60,740 nucleotides of DNA from positions 1 to 60,740 of the forward strand of contig JAFRQP010000041.1 in the NCBI GenBank assembly GCA_017428565.1, written 5' to 3'. Every line of letters starts with the position of its first letter. The stretch's first letter is position 1. The stretch is from Oscillospiraceae bacterium. GTDB lineage: Bacteria; Bacillota; Clostridia; Oscillospirales; Oscillospiraceae. The notes beneath the pieces were generated by a model, which was not told the DNA's origin, did no database searches, and saw nothing but the letters and a program-made list of their open reading frames with translations. Positions 43,762 through 52,162 of the stretch are shown one piece after another. Made by a program: the position numbers and the translations under genes.

Positions 43762-44834
43762 GCGCTAGAGCGTGCATCATCCCGGTTTTCGTGCCGCATC
43801 TGGGCTGTCCCCACGCCTGCGTCTTCTGCAATCAGCGGCGCATCACCGGGCAGCTTCGCCCGGCGGACGCGCAAACAGTGCGCAGGGTGATCGAGCAAGC
43901 AGCCGCCTTGCCCCCTAACGGGGCAGAGCGGCAGCTAGCCTTTTACGGCGGCAGCTTTACGGCCATCCCCGCAGAGCAGCAGGAAGAACTGCTGCAGGCC
44001 GCGCACGACGCGCTGGAGCGGGGGAAGATCGACAGCATCCGTCTCTCCACAAGGCCCGACGCCGTCAACGAGCAGGTTTTGGCCCGTCTGCGCCGCTTTG
44101 GCGTGGAAACCGTGGAGCTGGGGGCCCAGTCCATGGATGATGAGGTGCTGCGCCTCTCCGGCAGGGGGCACACGGCCGAAGACGTTGCGCGCGCTTCCGA
44201 ACAGATCAAGGCAGCCGGCTTCAAGCTCATCCTGCAGATGATGACCGGTCTTCCCGGGGACACACTCGACCGCTGCGTCGAGACGGCGAAGCGCATCATC
44301 CGCCTGCAGCCGGACGGCGTGCGGATCTATCCCACTGTGATCGTGAAGGACACCCGGCTTTATGATCTCTGGCGGCAGGGGAAGTATCGGGAGCATACGG
44401 TGCAGGACGCGGTCAGCGTCTGCGCAAGGCTCCTGCCTCTCTTTGAGAAGGCGGGGATCCCGGTGATCCGCCTGGGGCTTAACCCAACGGAGGAGCTCTC
44501 CGGCGGGGCAGCTGTGGCGGGGGCCTATCACCCAGCCTTGGGCGAGCTGGTGAAGAGCCGGATCCTGCTGAACCGGGCGCGGGAGCTTCTCGCCGGCGTT
44601 TTGCCGGGCAGCTGTGTTGTGCTGGGGATCGGAGCAAGACGCCTTTCCCAGCTGATCGGGCAGAAAAGAGAAAATGCCGAGAGCCTGCGCAGGGACTTTG
44701 CCCTGAGCGAGCTGAAGTTTGTTCCCCTGGAGGATCGGGACGCCGCGCTAAGTCTTCTCGGGGTGGAGAGGGGACCGATAGCCCCGGAAAGAGAGCAAGT
44801 TCCTTCGGGAAAAGCTCCCTTGCCTCTTGATTAA
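43758..44834 (+). CDS. Elp3-like radical SAM protein
   Basis: Radical SAM enzyme of 358 residues without the acetyltransferase half of Elp3. The cluster-binding motif is CPHACVFC (C-x3-C-x2-C) near residue 17-24, followed by FYGGSFTAIP, and the TIM-barrel motifs RPDAVNEQVL, VELGAQSMDDEVL, and MTGLPGDT. It is commonly found between rnc and smc in clostridia. Its substrate is not established. Four-base overlap with rnc suggests tight co-expression with it. Confidence 0.88.
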   Translation: MSARACIIPVFVPHLGCPHACVFCNQRRITGQLRPADAQTVRRVIEQAAALPPNGAERQLAFYGGSFTAIPAEQQEELLQAAHDALERGKIDSIRLSTRPDAVNEQVLARLRRFGVETVELGAQSMDDEVLRLSGRGHTAEDVARASEQIKAAGFKLILQMMTGLPGDTLDRCVETAKRIIRLQPDGVRIYPTVIVKDTRLYDLWRQGKYREHTVQDAVSVCARLLPLFEKAGIPVIRLGLNPTEELSGGAAVAGAYHPALGELVKSRILLNRARELLAGVLPGSCVVLGIGARRLSQLIGQKRENAESLRRDFALSELKFVPLEDRDAALSLLGVERGPIAPEREQVPSGKAPLPLD

Positions 44835-44854
44835 ATCTTGATTCATGTTATAAT
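44827..44854 (+). promoter_or_regulatory. sigma-A promoter of the AspT-like permease
   Basis: TTGATT (44827-44832) and a perfect TATAAT (44849-44854) are 16 bases apart; the -35 overlaps the stop codon of the radical SAM gene. Confidence 0.78.
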
Positions 44855-44868
44855 GCTTTGGGCGACGA

Positions 44869-44898
44869 AAAAGGGGCAGCTTTGCGTCCCTTTTTTGC
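44869..44898 (+). terminator. terminator-like hairpin in the permease leader
   Basis: AAAAAGGG pairs with CCCTTTTT around GCAGCTTTGCGT and is followed by further T. It lies after the permease promoter, so it could terminate upstream readthrough or act as an attenuator of the permease gene. Confidence 0.6.
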
Positions 44899-44934
44899 CG
44901 TTCTATGAAATGAATTCGAGGGAGCTGAACCGTC

Positions 44935-46134
44935 ATGGATTACCTGGGCAATCTGATTTCCAGCATTTTTTCCATGGTCTTCATCGTTTTTCTGATCGGC
45001 ACCGTGGGCTATTTTCTCGGCGCCATCTCCGTCAAGGGCATTTCCCTGGGCACCGCCGGCGTTCTGGTGGCCGCCCTGCTGTACGGGATTCTCACAAGCT
45101 ACGTCCCTTCCTTTACCGTTGGCACGAAGGAGATCGTGCTGTTTGATGACAGCGTCAAAAAGACCTTCAATCTGGTTTCCAGCCTTGGTACGGCCATGTT
45201 TGTCACCTCCGTCGGCTTTATCGCGGGACCGAAGTTCTTCCGCAGCTTCAACCGTTCTACCATGTCCTATGTTTACATGGGCCTGATCACCATTGGCATC
45301 GGTTCTCTGATCACCGTCCTCTTCGTTCTGATCGACCATAAGCTCGACGCCTCCACGGCCACCGGTTTGATGACTGGCGCCCTGACCAGCACGCCCGGCC
45401 TCTCCGCGGCCAAGGAGGTCGCAGGCGAGGGGGAGGACCTGGTCACCGCAGGCTATGGCATCGCTTATCTGTTCGGCGTTCTCGGCGTGGTGTTTTTTGT
45501 GCAGCTCATGCCCCGCATCCTTAAGATCGATATCGCCGCCGAGCGGGAACGCTTTGTGGCGGTCAACACGATCCCTGCGGGAACCATCAAGCGCAGTCTT
45601 GCCAAGGTTGACCCCTTTGGCTTCCTGCCCTTCTTCTTGGCTGTTGCTTTCGGCTGCGTGATCGGCGCCGTCAAGATCCCCGGCATCAACTTCTCTCTCG
45701 GCAACTCCGGCGGATGCCTGATCGCCGGCTTGATCGTGGGACACTTTGGTCATGTGGGAAAGATCGACATGCGGATCGAAAAGGCCACTTTGAACTTTTT
45801 CCGTGAACTGGGCCTGGTGCTCTTCCTGATCGGCGCGGGCGTCCCCGGCGGCGTCAACTTCATTTCCAACATTGAGCTGAAGTACTTTATCTACGGCGCT
45901 CTGATCACGCTGGTTCCCATGATCGGCAGTTATTTTATCGGCCGCTATGTCTTCAAGCTGGACATCTTCAATAACCTGGGCTCCATCACCGGCGGCATGA
46001 CCAGTACCCCTGCGCTGGGCGCGCTCATCACCACCGCCGGCACCGACGAGGTTGCCGCCTCCTACGCCGCGACCTATCCGGTCGCTTTGGTATTCGTGGT
46101 GGTGGCTGCCAAGGTGATCGTGCTGCTGCTGTAA
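44935..46134 (+). CDS. AspT/YidE/YbjL-family permease
   Basis: Integral membrane transporter of 399 residues with about ten hydrophobic segments. The AspT-type duplication is plain: TGLMTGALTSTPGLSAAKEV in the first half and TGGMTSTPALGALITTAGTDE in the second, each with the GxxTSTPAL motif. The cytoplasmic TrkA-C domains found in YidE and YbjL between the halves are missing. A dicarboxylate or amino-acid exchange role is likely but the substrate is unknown. It has its own promoter, leader hairpin and terminator and so is an independent unit inserted between the radical SAM gene and smc. Confidence 0.85.
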   Translation: MDYLGNLISSIFSMVFIVFLIGTVGYFLGAISVKGISLGTAGVLVAALLYGILTSYVPSFTVGTKEIVLFDDSVKKTFNLVSSLGTAMFVTSVGFIAGPKFFRSFNRSTMSYVYMGLITIGIGSLITVLFVLIDHKLDASTATGLMTGALTSTPGLSAAKEVAGEGEDLVTAGYGIAYLFGVLGVVFFVQLMPRILKIDIAAERERFVAVNTIPAGTIKRSLAKVDPFGFLPFFLAVAFGCVIGAVKIPGINFSLGNSGGCLIAGLIVGHFGHVGKIDMRIEKATLNFFRELGLVLFLIGAGVPGGVNFISNIELKYFIYGALITLVPMIGSYFIGRYVFKLDIFNNLGSITGGMTSTPALGALITTAGTDEVAASYAATYPVALVFVVVAAKVIVLLL

Positions 46135-46150
46135 GAATAAGACGCAAAAG

Positions 46151-46180
46151 GAAGCGGGAGATTCTCCCGCTTCTTTTTTT
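46151..46180 (+). terminator. intrinsic terminator after the permease gene
   Basis: GAAGCGGGAG (46151-46160) pairs with CTCCCGCTTC (46164-46173), followed by seven T. Confidence 0.93.
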
Positions 46181-46211
46181 CAAAATTTGCGGGAAAACCT
46201 GCGGCGTTTTC

Positions 46212-46240
46212 TTGATTCGCCGGGAAATATCTGCTATAAT
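46212..46240 (+). promoter_or_regulatory. sigma-A promoter of smc
   Basis: TTGATT (46212-46217) and TATAAT (46235-46240) are 17 bases apart, giving a leader of about 87 bases before the smc start. Confidence 0.82.
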
Positions 46241-46333
46241 GATTCGATTTCATCTTTGCCTGTCCTTTTGGGGCGTCGGAGTGGGCGCCTGTGCCATGGA
46301 TGAAGCAGACTGTACGGAGCAGAGGATAATAGA

Positions 46334-49300
46334 TTGTATCTGAAAGCATTGGAGATCCAGGGCTTCAAGTCCTTTCCGGACAAGACCCGGCTCACATTTG
46401 AAAAAGACGTCACAGCCATCGTCGGGCCCAACGGCTCGGGGAAATCGAATATTGCCGACGCGATCCTATGGGTCATGGGCGAGCAGCGCAGCCGCGCGCT
46501 TCGCGGCTCCAAGATGGAGGATGTGATCTTCGGCGGCACCGAAAAGCGCAGCGCTCTGGGCTATGCGCAGGTGTCTCTGATCATCGACAATTCTGCCCGG
46601 ATCTTCGATTCGGACCTGCCCGAGATCGCGCTGACCCGCCGCTATTATCGCAGCGGGGAAAGTGAATATTATATCAACCGCGAAGCAGTCCGCCTGAAGG
46701 ATATCAACAGCCTGCTGATGGACACCGGCCTGGGAAGAGACGGTTATTCCATCATTGGCCAGGGGCGCATTGCGGACATCATTTCCAGCAAGTCCACCGA
46801 CCGGCGCGAGGTCTTTGAGGAAGCGGCTGGCATCTCCCGTTACCGTTACCGGAAAGAAGAGGCCGAACGGAAGCTGGAAAAGACGGAAGAGAACCTGCTT
46901 CGCATTCGGGACAAGATCGAAGAGCTGGAAATGCAGGTCGGTCCGCTGAAATCCCAGTCGGAGACTGCCAAGCGCTATCTGGTGCTGCGGGACGAGCTGC
47001 GCGTGATGGAGATCTCAGCCTGGATGACTACGCTGGATAAGCTCCATGCCCAGGCGGAGGCCATCAGCCGGGAGTATGAGCAGGCCCGCTCCGAGCTGGA
47101 GCAGGCCAAGGCGGAGCTGGAAGCGTTGTACGCCTCCTCCGGCAACCTGACCGAGCGGATGCACCGCAAGGATATCGAGAGCGAAGAGGCGCGGGAGCGC
47201 CTGTCCCAGACCGAGGCGCTGGTCTCCGAGTGCGAATCCAACATCGCCGTGCTGCGGGCAAACGTGCAGAGCAGCATGGAGAGCAAGGAGCGCCTGCTCC
47301 GGGATATCCGGGAACAGGAGAGCCGCACGGCGGAGGTGAAGGCCGGCATCCGGGACGCGGAGGAACGCCTTGCCTCCATTTCCCGGGAACAAAAGGAGCT
47401 GGACGAGCAGACCGTTCAGAACAACAACGTGCTGGAAGGCTGCCGCATCAAGCTCAAAAGCAGGGAGGAGCAGTTCTCCCAGCTCTCCCAGCGCAGCAGC
47501 GCTCTCTCTGTGGACGGACGCAGCATGGATGGCCGCATCCAGCTGCTGACGGAGATGGAGAAGGACTATGAGGGCTATTCCCGCGCGGTGAAAACCGTGA
47601 TGCGGGAGAGCGTGCGGGGCAATCTCCGCGGGGTGCATGGTCCTGTGGCGAACCTTCTGCGCACCGATGAGGAATGCGCGCTGGCCATTGAGACCGCCCT
47701 GGGCGCCGCGGGACAGAATATTGTGATCGACAGCCAGAATGACGGCCGTCTGGCTATTGAGATGCTCAAACGATCTGACGCCGGCCGTGCCACGTTCCTG
47801 CCGCTGGATACCATCCGCGGCAGCGAAATGACGGACGCGCCGGACCGGGACCCGGGCTTTGTGGGCGTCGCATCGCAGCTTGTGCGCTTTGACCCGAAAT
47901 ATGAGCAGATCATGCTGAATCTGCTGGGCCGCACCGTGGTGGCGGAGACGCTGGGCGACGCGGTAAGAATGTCCAAACAGAGCGGCAACCGTCTGCGCAT
48001 CGTGACCCTGGACGGGCAGATGATCCACGCGGGCGGCTCCATGACCGGTGGCAGCAGCGCCAAAAACAGCGGCATCCTCTCCCGGGCCAACGAGCTGGAA
48101 AAGCTGCGGAAGCAGCGCAGAAAGCTGGCTGAGCAGGAGAGGGCCTGCGGCGAGGAGCTGGAGCGGGCCAAATCCGCACTGGCCACCCTGCGCTATCAGA
48201 TGGATCTGGCGCAGGAGGACGCCTCCGAGCTGCGCAGCAAGGCATCTTCTCTGGAGGCGGAACAGCGGGCGGTGCAGAATTCCGTTCAGCAGTTTACGCT
48301 TTTGCTGGAGAGTCTGACAGGGGACAGCGAGTCCCGCCGCAGCGCCGTGGAGGCCGCGGAGCGGCAGATCGAGAGCTTCTGGCAGCGTCAGGCGGAGAAA
48401 GAAGCGGAGCTCAGCCGGATCCAGACCCGCGCCGCCGCCATTCGGGACGAGATCGCGGCCCTCACCCAAAACAAGCTGGAGCTGGAGGGCAAGCGCACCC
48501 GGACGGAGAAGGAAGCCCAGACCCGCAACGCCGACATTTTGGAGCTGGAGCGTCGCGCCGCCAGAATCGAGCAGAAAAAGCTTTCCGCCGACATGGAGGA
48601 AAAACAGATCCTGGACAAGCTCTGGGAGAATTATGAGCTGAGCCGCAGCGCGGCTAACGCCCTGCGCCAACCGGTGGAGAACCTGCAGAAGGCCAACAAG
48701 GCCATCGGAGAAATGCGCCGGCAAATCAGCGCCCTGGGCTCACCCAACCTTGGCGCCATTGCGGAATACGAGCGGGTCAACAACCGCTACGAATTCCTTA
48801 CCGGCCAGCGGGACGACGTGGAAAAGGCCAAAAAGGAGCTGCTGGACATCATCTCCCAGATCACGGGAGAGATGACGGATCTGTTCCTGACCCGATTCCG
48901 GGAGATCGACGTCTGCTTCCGGCAGACCTTCCTGGAACTTTTCTGCGGCGGCAAGGCGTCCCTGGCGCTGGAGGACGAAAACGCGGTTCTGGACTGCGGG
49001 ATCGAGATCAAGGTGCAGCCTCCTGGCAAGGCCCTGTCCAATATCAGCCTGCTCTCCGGCGGCGAGATGGCGTTTGTGGCCATCGCCCTGTATTTTGCGA
49101 TTTTGAAGGTGCGGCCAACGCCCTTCTGCGTCATGGACGAGATCGAGGCCGCCCTGGACGAGGCCAATGTGAACCGCTTTGCCGACTATATGCGGCGCAT
49201 GTCCGACAAGACGCAGTTTTTGGTGATTACCCACCGCCGCGGCACCATGGAGGAGGCGGACATGCTCTATGGCGTGACCATGCAGGAAAAGGGCGTCTCC

Positions 49301-49351
49301 ACCGTGGTGGAGCTGGACCTGGAAAGCGCCAAAAAGACAGTGGAGGAATAA
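46334..49351 (+). CDS. smc: chromosome segregation ATPase SMC, short-armed
   Basis: Condensin-type SMC of 1005 residues, starting with TTG after AGAGGA and giving the family N-terminus YLKALEIQGFKSFPDKT. Head motifs are intact: Walker A GPNGSGKSN, signature LSGGEMAFVAIAL and Walker B FCVMDEIEAALDEANV. The hinge lies at about residues 410-580 (starting YEGYSRAVK, with GGSMTGGSS near its end). The N-arm coiled coil is about 240 residues and the C-arm about 210, against about 310-330 in the 1186-residue B. subtilis protein. Both heads and hinge look complete, so the shortening is in both arms. The next gene is ftsY, 3 bases on, as is usual. Confidence 0.94.
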   Translation: MYLKALEIQGFKSFPDKTRLTFEKDVTAIVGPNGSGKSNIADAILWVMGEQRSRALRGSKMEDVIFGGTEKRSALGYAQVSLIIDNSARIFDSDLPEIALTRRYYRSGESEYYINREAVRLKDINSLLMDTGLGRDGYSIIGQGRIADIISSKSTDRREVFEEAAGISRYRYRKEEAERKLEKTEENLLRIRDKIEELEMQVGPLKSQSETAKRYLVLRDELRVMEISAWMTTLDKLHAQAEAISREYEQARSELEQAKAELEALYASSGNLTERMHRKDIESEEARERLSQTEALVSECESNIAVLRANVQSSMESKERLLRDIREQESRTAEVKAGIRDAEERLASISREQKELDEQTVQNNNVLEGCRIKLKSREEQFSQLSQRSSALSVDGRSMDGRIQLLTEMEKDYEGYSRAVKTVMRESVRGNLRGVHGPVANLLRTDEECALAIETALGAAGQNIVIDSQNDGRLAIEMLKRSDAGRATFLPLDTIRGSEMTDAPDRDPGFVGVASQLVRFDPKYEQIMLNLLGRTVVAETLGDAVRMSKQSGNRLRIVTLDGQMIHAGGSMTGGSSAKNSGILSRANELEKLRKQRRKLAEQERACGEELERAKSALATLRYQMDLAQEDASELRSKASSLEAEQRAVQNSVQQFTLLLESLTGDSESRRSAVEAAERQIESFWQRQAEKEAELSRIQTRAAAIRDEIAALTQNKLELEGKRTRTEKEAQTRNADILELERRAARIEQKKLSADMEEKQILDKLWENYELSRSAANALRQPVENLQKANKAIGEMRRQISALGSPNLGAIAEYERVNNRYEFLTGQRDDVEKAKKELLDIISQITGEMTDLFLTRFREIDVCFRQTFLELFCGGKASLALEDENAVLDCGIEIKVQPPGKALSNISLLSGGEMAFVAIALYFAILKVRPTPFCVMDEIEAALDEANVNRFADYMRRMSDKTQFLVITHRRGTMEEADMLYGVTMQEKGVSTVVELDLESAKKTVEE

Positions 49352-49354
49352 AGA

Positions 49355-50263
49355 ATGGGATTGTTTGACAAAATGTTCTCGGGTCTCAGCAAGACCCGCA
49401 AGAATATGGTGGAGCTGGAGGAGCTGTTTCAGGACTACGCGCCGGACAGCGAGCAGTTCTACGAGGATCTGGAAGAGCTGCTGGTGCTGGCGGACGTTGG
49501 CGCCGCCACCGCCCAGCAGGTGGACTATCTGATGCACAAGGCCACCTGGGTGGAACGTTACCGCAAGGGCTATGAGGCACGGGAGGGCTTGATCCGGGTG
49601 CTGAAAAAGCTTCTGGACGTGGGCGACACCAGCCTGAAGCTGAACACCAAGCCCTCGGTGATCCTGATGGTGGGCGTGAACGGCGTGGGCAAGACAACCA
49701 CCATCGGAAAGCTGGCCCATCAGCTCAAGGAGCAGGGCAAGAAGGTGCTTCTCATTGCGGGCGATACCTTCCGCGCCGCGGCTGCGGAGCAGCTGAGCAT
49801 CTGGGCGGAGCGCTCCGGCGCCGACTTTGTGCGGCACGAGGAGGGGAGCGACCCCGGCGCCGTGGTCTATGACGGCATCTGCGCGGCCAAGGCCCGCGGG
49901 GCCGATGTGATCATCATCGACACCGCCGGCCGCCTGCACAACAAGCAGAATCTGATGAATGAGCTGGCCAAGATCAGCCGCATCATCAATCGGGAGCTGC
50001 CCGAGGCGGATGTGGAGACGCTGATGGTCCTGGACGCCACCACCGGACAGAACGGGCTCATCCAGGCCAAGCAGTTTCTGGAGACCTCCGGCCTCACCGG
50101 CATCGTGCTGACCAAGCTGGACGGCACGGCCAAGGGCGGCATCGTCTTCGCCATCGCAAACGAGCTGAAGCTGCCGGTGAAATTCGTGGGCGTGGGAGAA
50201 GGGATCGACGATCTGATCCCCTTCGACCCCGAGAATTTCGTGACGGCGCTGTTCAAGAATTGA
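49355..50263 (+). CDS. ftsY: signal recognition particle receptor FtsY
   Basis: SRP GTPase of 302 residues that receives ribosomes at the membrane. The NG domain is complete: G1 GVNGVGKTTTIGKLA, the DTFRAAAAEQL insertion-box start, DTAGRLHNKQNLMNEL, and TKLDGTAKGG. The acidic A domain of the E. coli protein is absent, as is usual in Bacillota. AGAATGG-type spacing directly after smc implies co-transcription. Confidence 0.97.
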   Translation: MGLFDKMFSGLSKTRKNMVELEELFQDYAPDSEQFYEDLEELLVLADVGAATAQQVDYLMHKATWVERYRKGYEAREGLIRVLKKLLDVGDTSLKLNTKPSVILMVGVNGVGKTTTIGKLAHQLKEQGKKVLLIAGDTFRAAAAEQLSIWAERSGADFVRHEEGSDPGAVVYDGICAAKARGADVIIIDTAGRLHNKQNLMNELAKISRIINRELPEADVETLMVLDATTGQNGLIQAKQFLETSGLTGIVLTKLDGTAKGGIVFAIANELKLPVKFVGVGEGIDDLIPFDPENFVTALFKN

Positions 50264-50273
50264 GGAGAGAAAA

Positions 50274-50585
50274 ATGGCAATTTCCAGTAAACAGAGAGCG
50301 CAGCTGCGCGGCCTCGCTATGAGCGAGGATACCATTGTCCAGGTCGGCAAGGGCGGCATCACGGAGAACGTGGTCGCCTCGGTGAACGCGGCGCTGAAGG
50401 CCAGAGAGCTGGTGAAAGGCCGCGTTCTGGAGACCTGCGAGTACAGCCCCCGGGAGGTGCTGGACGCGCTGTGCGAGGCCTGTGAGGCCGAACCCGTGCA
50501 GGTCATCGGCACCAAGTTCGTGATCTTCAAGCGCAACCACGCCGAGCCGAAGATCGAGCTGGTCAAGGACAAAAAGAAGAAATGA
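50274..50585 (+). CDS. yhbY: YhbY-family RNA-binding protein
   Basis: CRM-domain protein of 103 residues thought to act in large-subunit ribosome assembly. The start SSKQRAQLRGLAMSEDTIVQVGKGG and the G-x-K-F/V-I-FKRN end (VIGTKFVIFKRN) fit the family. It begins ten bases after ftsY (GAGGAG site) and overlaps the nadD-yqeK fusion by 4 bases. Confidence 0.93.
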   Translation: MAISSKQRAQLRGLAMSEDTIVQVGKGGITENVVASVNAALKARELVKGRVLETCEYSPREVLDALCEACEAEPVQVIGTKFVIFKRNHAEPKIELVKDKKKK

Positions 50586-51763
50586 GCGTGCTGCTCTACG
50601 GAGGCGGCTTCAACCCGCCTCATCCGGGCCATGTCGCGGCGCTGAAAAGCGCGGTGGAGGATCTGCGGCCGGAGCGGGTGCTGGTGATCCCGGACGGGAG
50701 ACCGCCCCATAAACTCCTGCCCGCCGATACTCCCTCTGCGGAGGATCGGCTGCGCCTGGTCCGGCTTGCCTTCCGGGAGATCCCGTCTGCGGAGATCCTG
50801 GACCTGGCGATCCGGCGGGACGGCCCCTGTTATATGGTCGATACCCTTGCGGAGCTGCGGCGCCGTTTTCCCGCGGAGGACTGGATCCTCCTGCTGGGCT
50901 CGGACATGCTGCTTTGCCTGGATCAGTGGTTCCGGGCTGAAGAGCTGCTGCGCGGCTGCACCGTTGCGGCACTTTGCCGCAGGGACGGCCAGCGGGACGA
51001 GCTGGAGCGAAAGGCGGCGGAACTGCGAGCCCGTTACGGCGCGCGGATCCTGCTGCTGGAGCATGAGCCTCTTCCCCTCAGCTCTTCCCAGATCCGCGCT
51101 CTGCTGCCCAAACGGAAGGGGAGCGAGCTGCTGGACGGGGAGGTCTATCGGGAGATCATCCGCCGCAGATTATACGGCGCGCTTCCGGAGCTCTCCTGGC
51201 TGCGGCAGCAGGTATACGCCATGCTGAAGCCCAAGCGCATCCCCCATGTGGCCGGCTGCGAGCAGGCCGCCCGCCGTCTGGCGGAGCGCTGGGGGCTGGA
51301 TCCGGAGCAGGCGGCGGAGGCCGGCATCCTGCACGACATGACCAAATACTGGCCGGACGAGGAGCAGCTTGCCTACTGCGCGCGCATGGGCGTCGTGCTG
51401 GATGAGGCGGAGCGGCAGAATCCGCTGCTCTACCACGCCCGCACAGGCGCGGTGGCCGCCCGGGAGCTTTTCGGGGCCCCGCCGGAGATCTGTGAAGCCA
51501 TCCGCTGGCACACAACAGCCAAGCCCGGAATGAATCAACTGGAAAAGATCCTGTATCTGGCGGACAAGCTGGAGCAGACCCGGGACTATCCCGGAGTGAA
51601 GCGCCTGCGCGGTCTGGCCAAAAAGGATCTGGACGCCGCCATGGCGGAATCCCTGCGCATGACCGTGCAGGATATCCGCGACAGGCATTTGGACGTATAT
51701 AAAGACACGCTGGAGGCAGCTGAATTCTACGCCTCCCGCGCGGACGAAATAAAGGAGGAATAA
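50582..51763 (+). CDS. nadD: NadD-YqeK fusion: nicotinate-nucleotide adenylyltransferase plus HD phosphohydrolase
   Basis: Fusion protein of 393 residues. Residues about 1-200 are NadD, with the GGGFNPPHPGH nucleotidyltransferase motif, the DMLL/LDQW region and the C-terminal PLSSSQIRALL. Residues about 207-385 are a YqeK-type HD domain: HVAGCEQAARRLAERWG, ILHDMTKYW with the HD pair, YHARTGAVAA, and IRWHTTAKPGM. YqeK enzymes split diadenosine tetraphosphate. In most Bacillota the two are adjacent separate genes; here one frame runs through both without a stop. NAD synthesis and Ap4A clearance are thus made as one chain. It overlaps yhbY and is 2 bases from rsfS. Confidence 0.92.
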   Translation: MSVLLYGGGFNPPHPGHVAALKSAVEDLRPERVLVIPDGRPPHKLLPADTPSAEDRLRLVRLAFREIPSAEILDLAIRRDGPCYMVDTLAELRRRFPAEDWILLLGSDMLLCLDQWFRAEELLRGCTVAALCRRDGQRDELERKAAELRARYGARILLLEHEPLPLSSSQIRALLPKRKGSELLDGEVYREIIRRRLYGALPELSWLRQQVYAMLKPKRIPHVAGCEQAARRLAERWGLDPEQAAEAGILHDMTKYWPDEEQLAYCARMGVVLDEAERQNPLLYHARTGAVAARELFGAPPEICEAIRWHTTAKPGMNQLEKILYLADKLEQTRDYPGVKRLRGLAKKDLDAAMAESLRMTVQDIRDRHLDVYKDTLEAAEFYASRADEIKEE

Positions 51764-51765
51764 AC

Positions 51766-52143
51766 ATGTTAACTCCCGCTGAAATCGCAGCCGTCGCCGC
51801 CAAGGCGCTGGAAAACAAGAAGGCCCGGGACATCAAGGTGCTCAAGACGGTGGAGCAGACCGTCCTTGCGGACTATTTTGTGATTTGCAACGGCACCTCT
51901 TCCACCCACATCAAGGCCCTGGTGGACGAGGTGGACAAGCTGCTCTCCGAGGCCGGGGAGCCCCCCATCCGTCGGGAAGGCCTGCGCTCGGACATCTGGG
52001 TGCTGATGGACTTCGGCTGTGTCATCGTCCACGTGTTCACCGACGAGGCGCGCAAGTTCTACAATCTGGAGCGGCTGTGGAGCGATTCTCAGGAGATCGA
52101 CCCCGCCACGCTGCCTCTGCCGGAGCTGCCGGAGGAAGAATAA
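51766..52143 (+). CDS. rsfS: ribosomal silencing factor RsfS
   Basis: Protein of 125 residues that binds L14 and blocks subunit joining during starvation. The family core is intact: [32 protein letters not shown], and [17 protein letters not shown], then [10 protein letters not shown]. The C-terminus is a short acidic tail. It follows the NadD-YqeK gene by 2 bases (GGAGGAATAAAC site). Confidence 0.96.
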   Translation: MLTPAEIAAVAAKALENKKARDIKVLKTVEQTVLADYFVICNGTSSTHIKALVDEVDKLLSEAGEPPIRREGLRSDIWVLMDFGCVIVHVFTDEARKFYNLERLWSDSQEIDPATLPLPELPEEE

Positions 52144-52162
52144 GAAAAAGAGGAACGGAACA

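Noticed and set aside
52144-52162. T-box leader for leuS
   Set aside because: Only 19 bases separate rsfS and leuS; there is no space for a T-box and no antiterminator stem.
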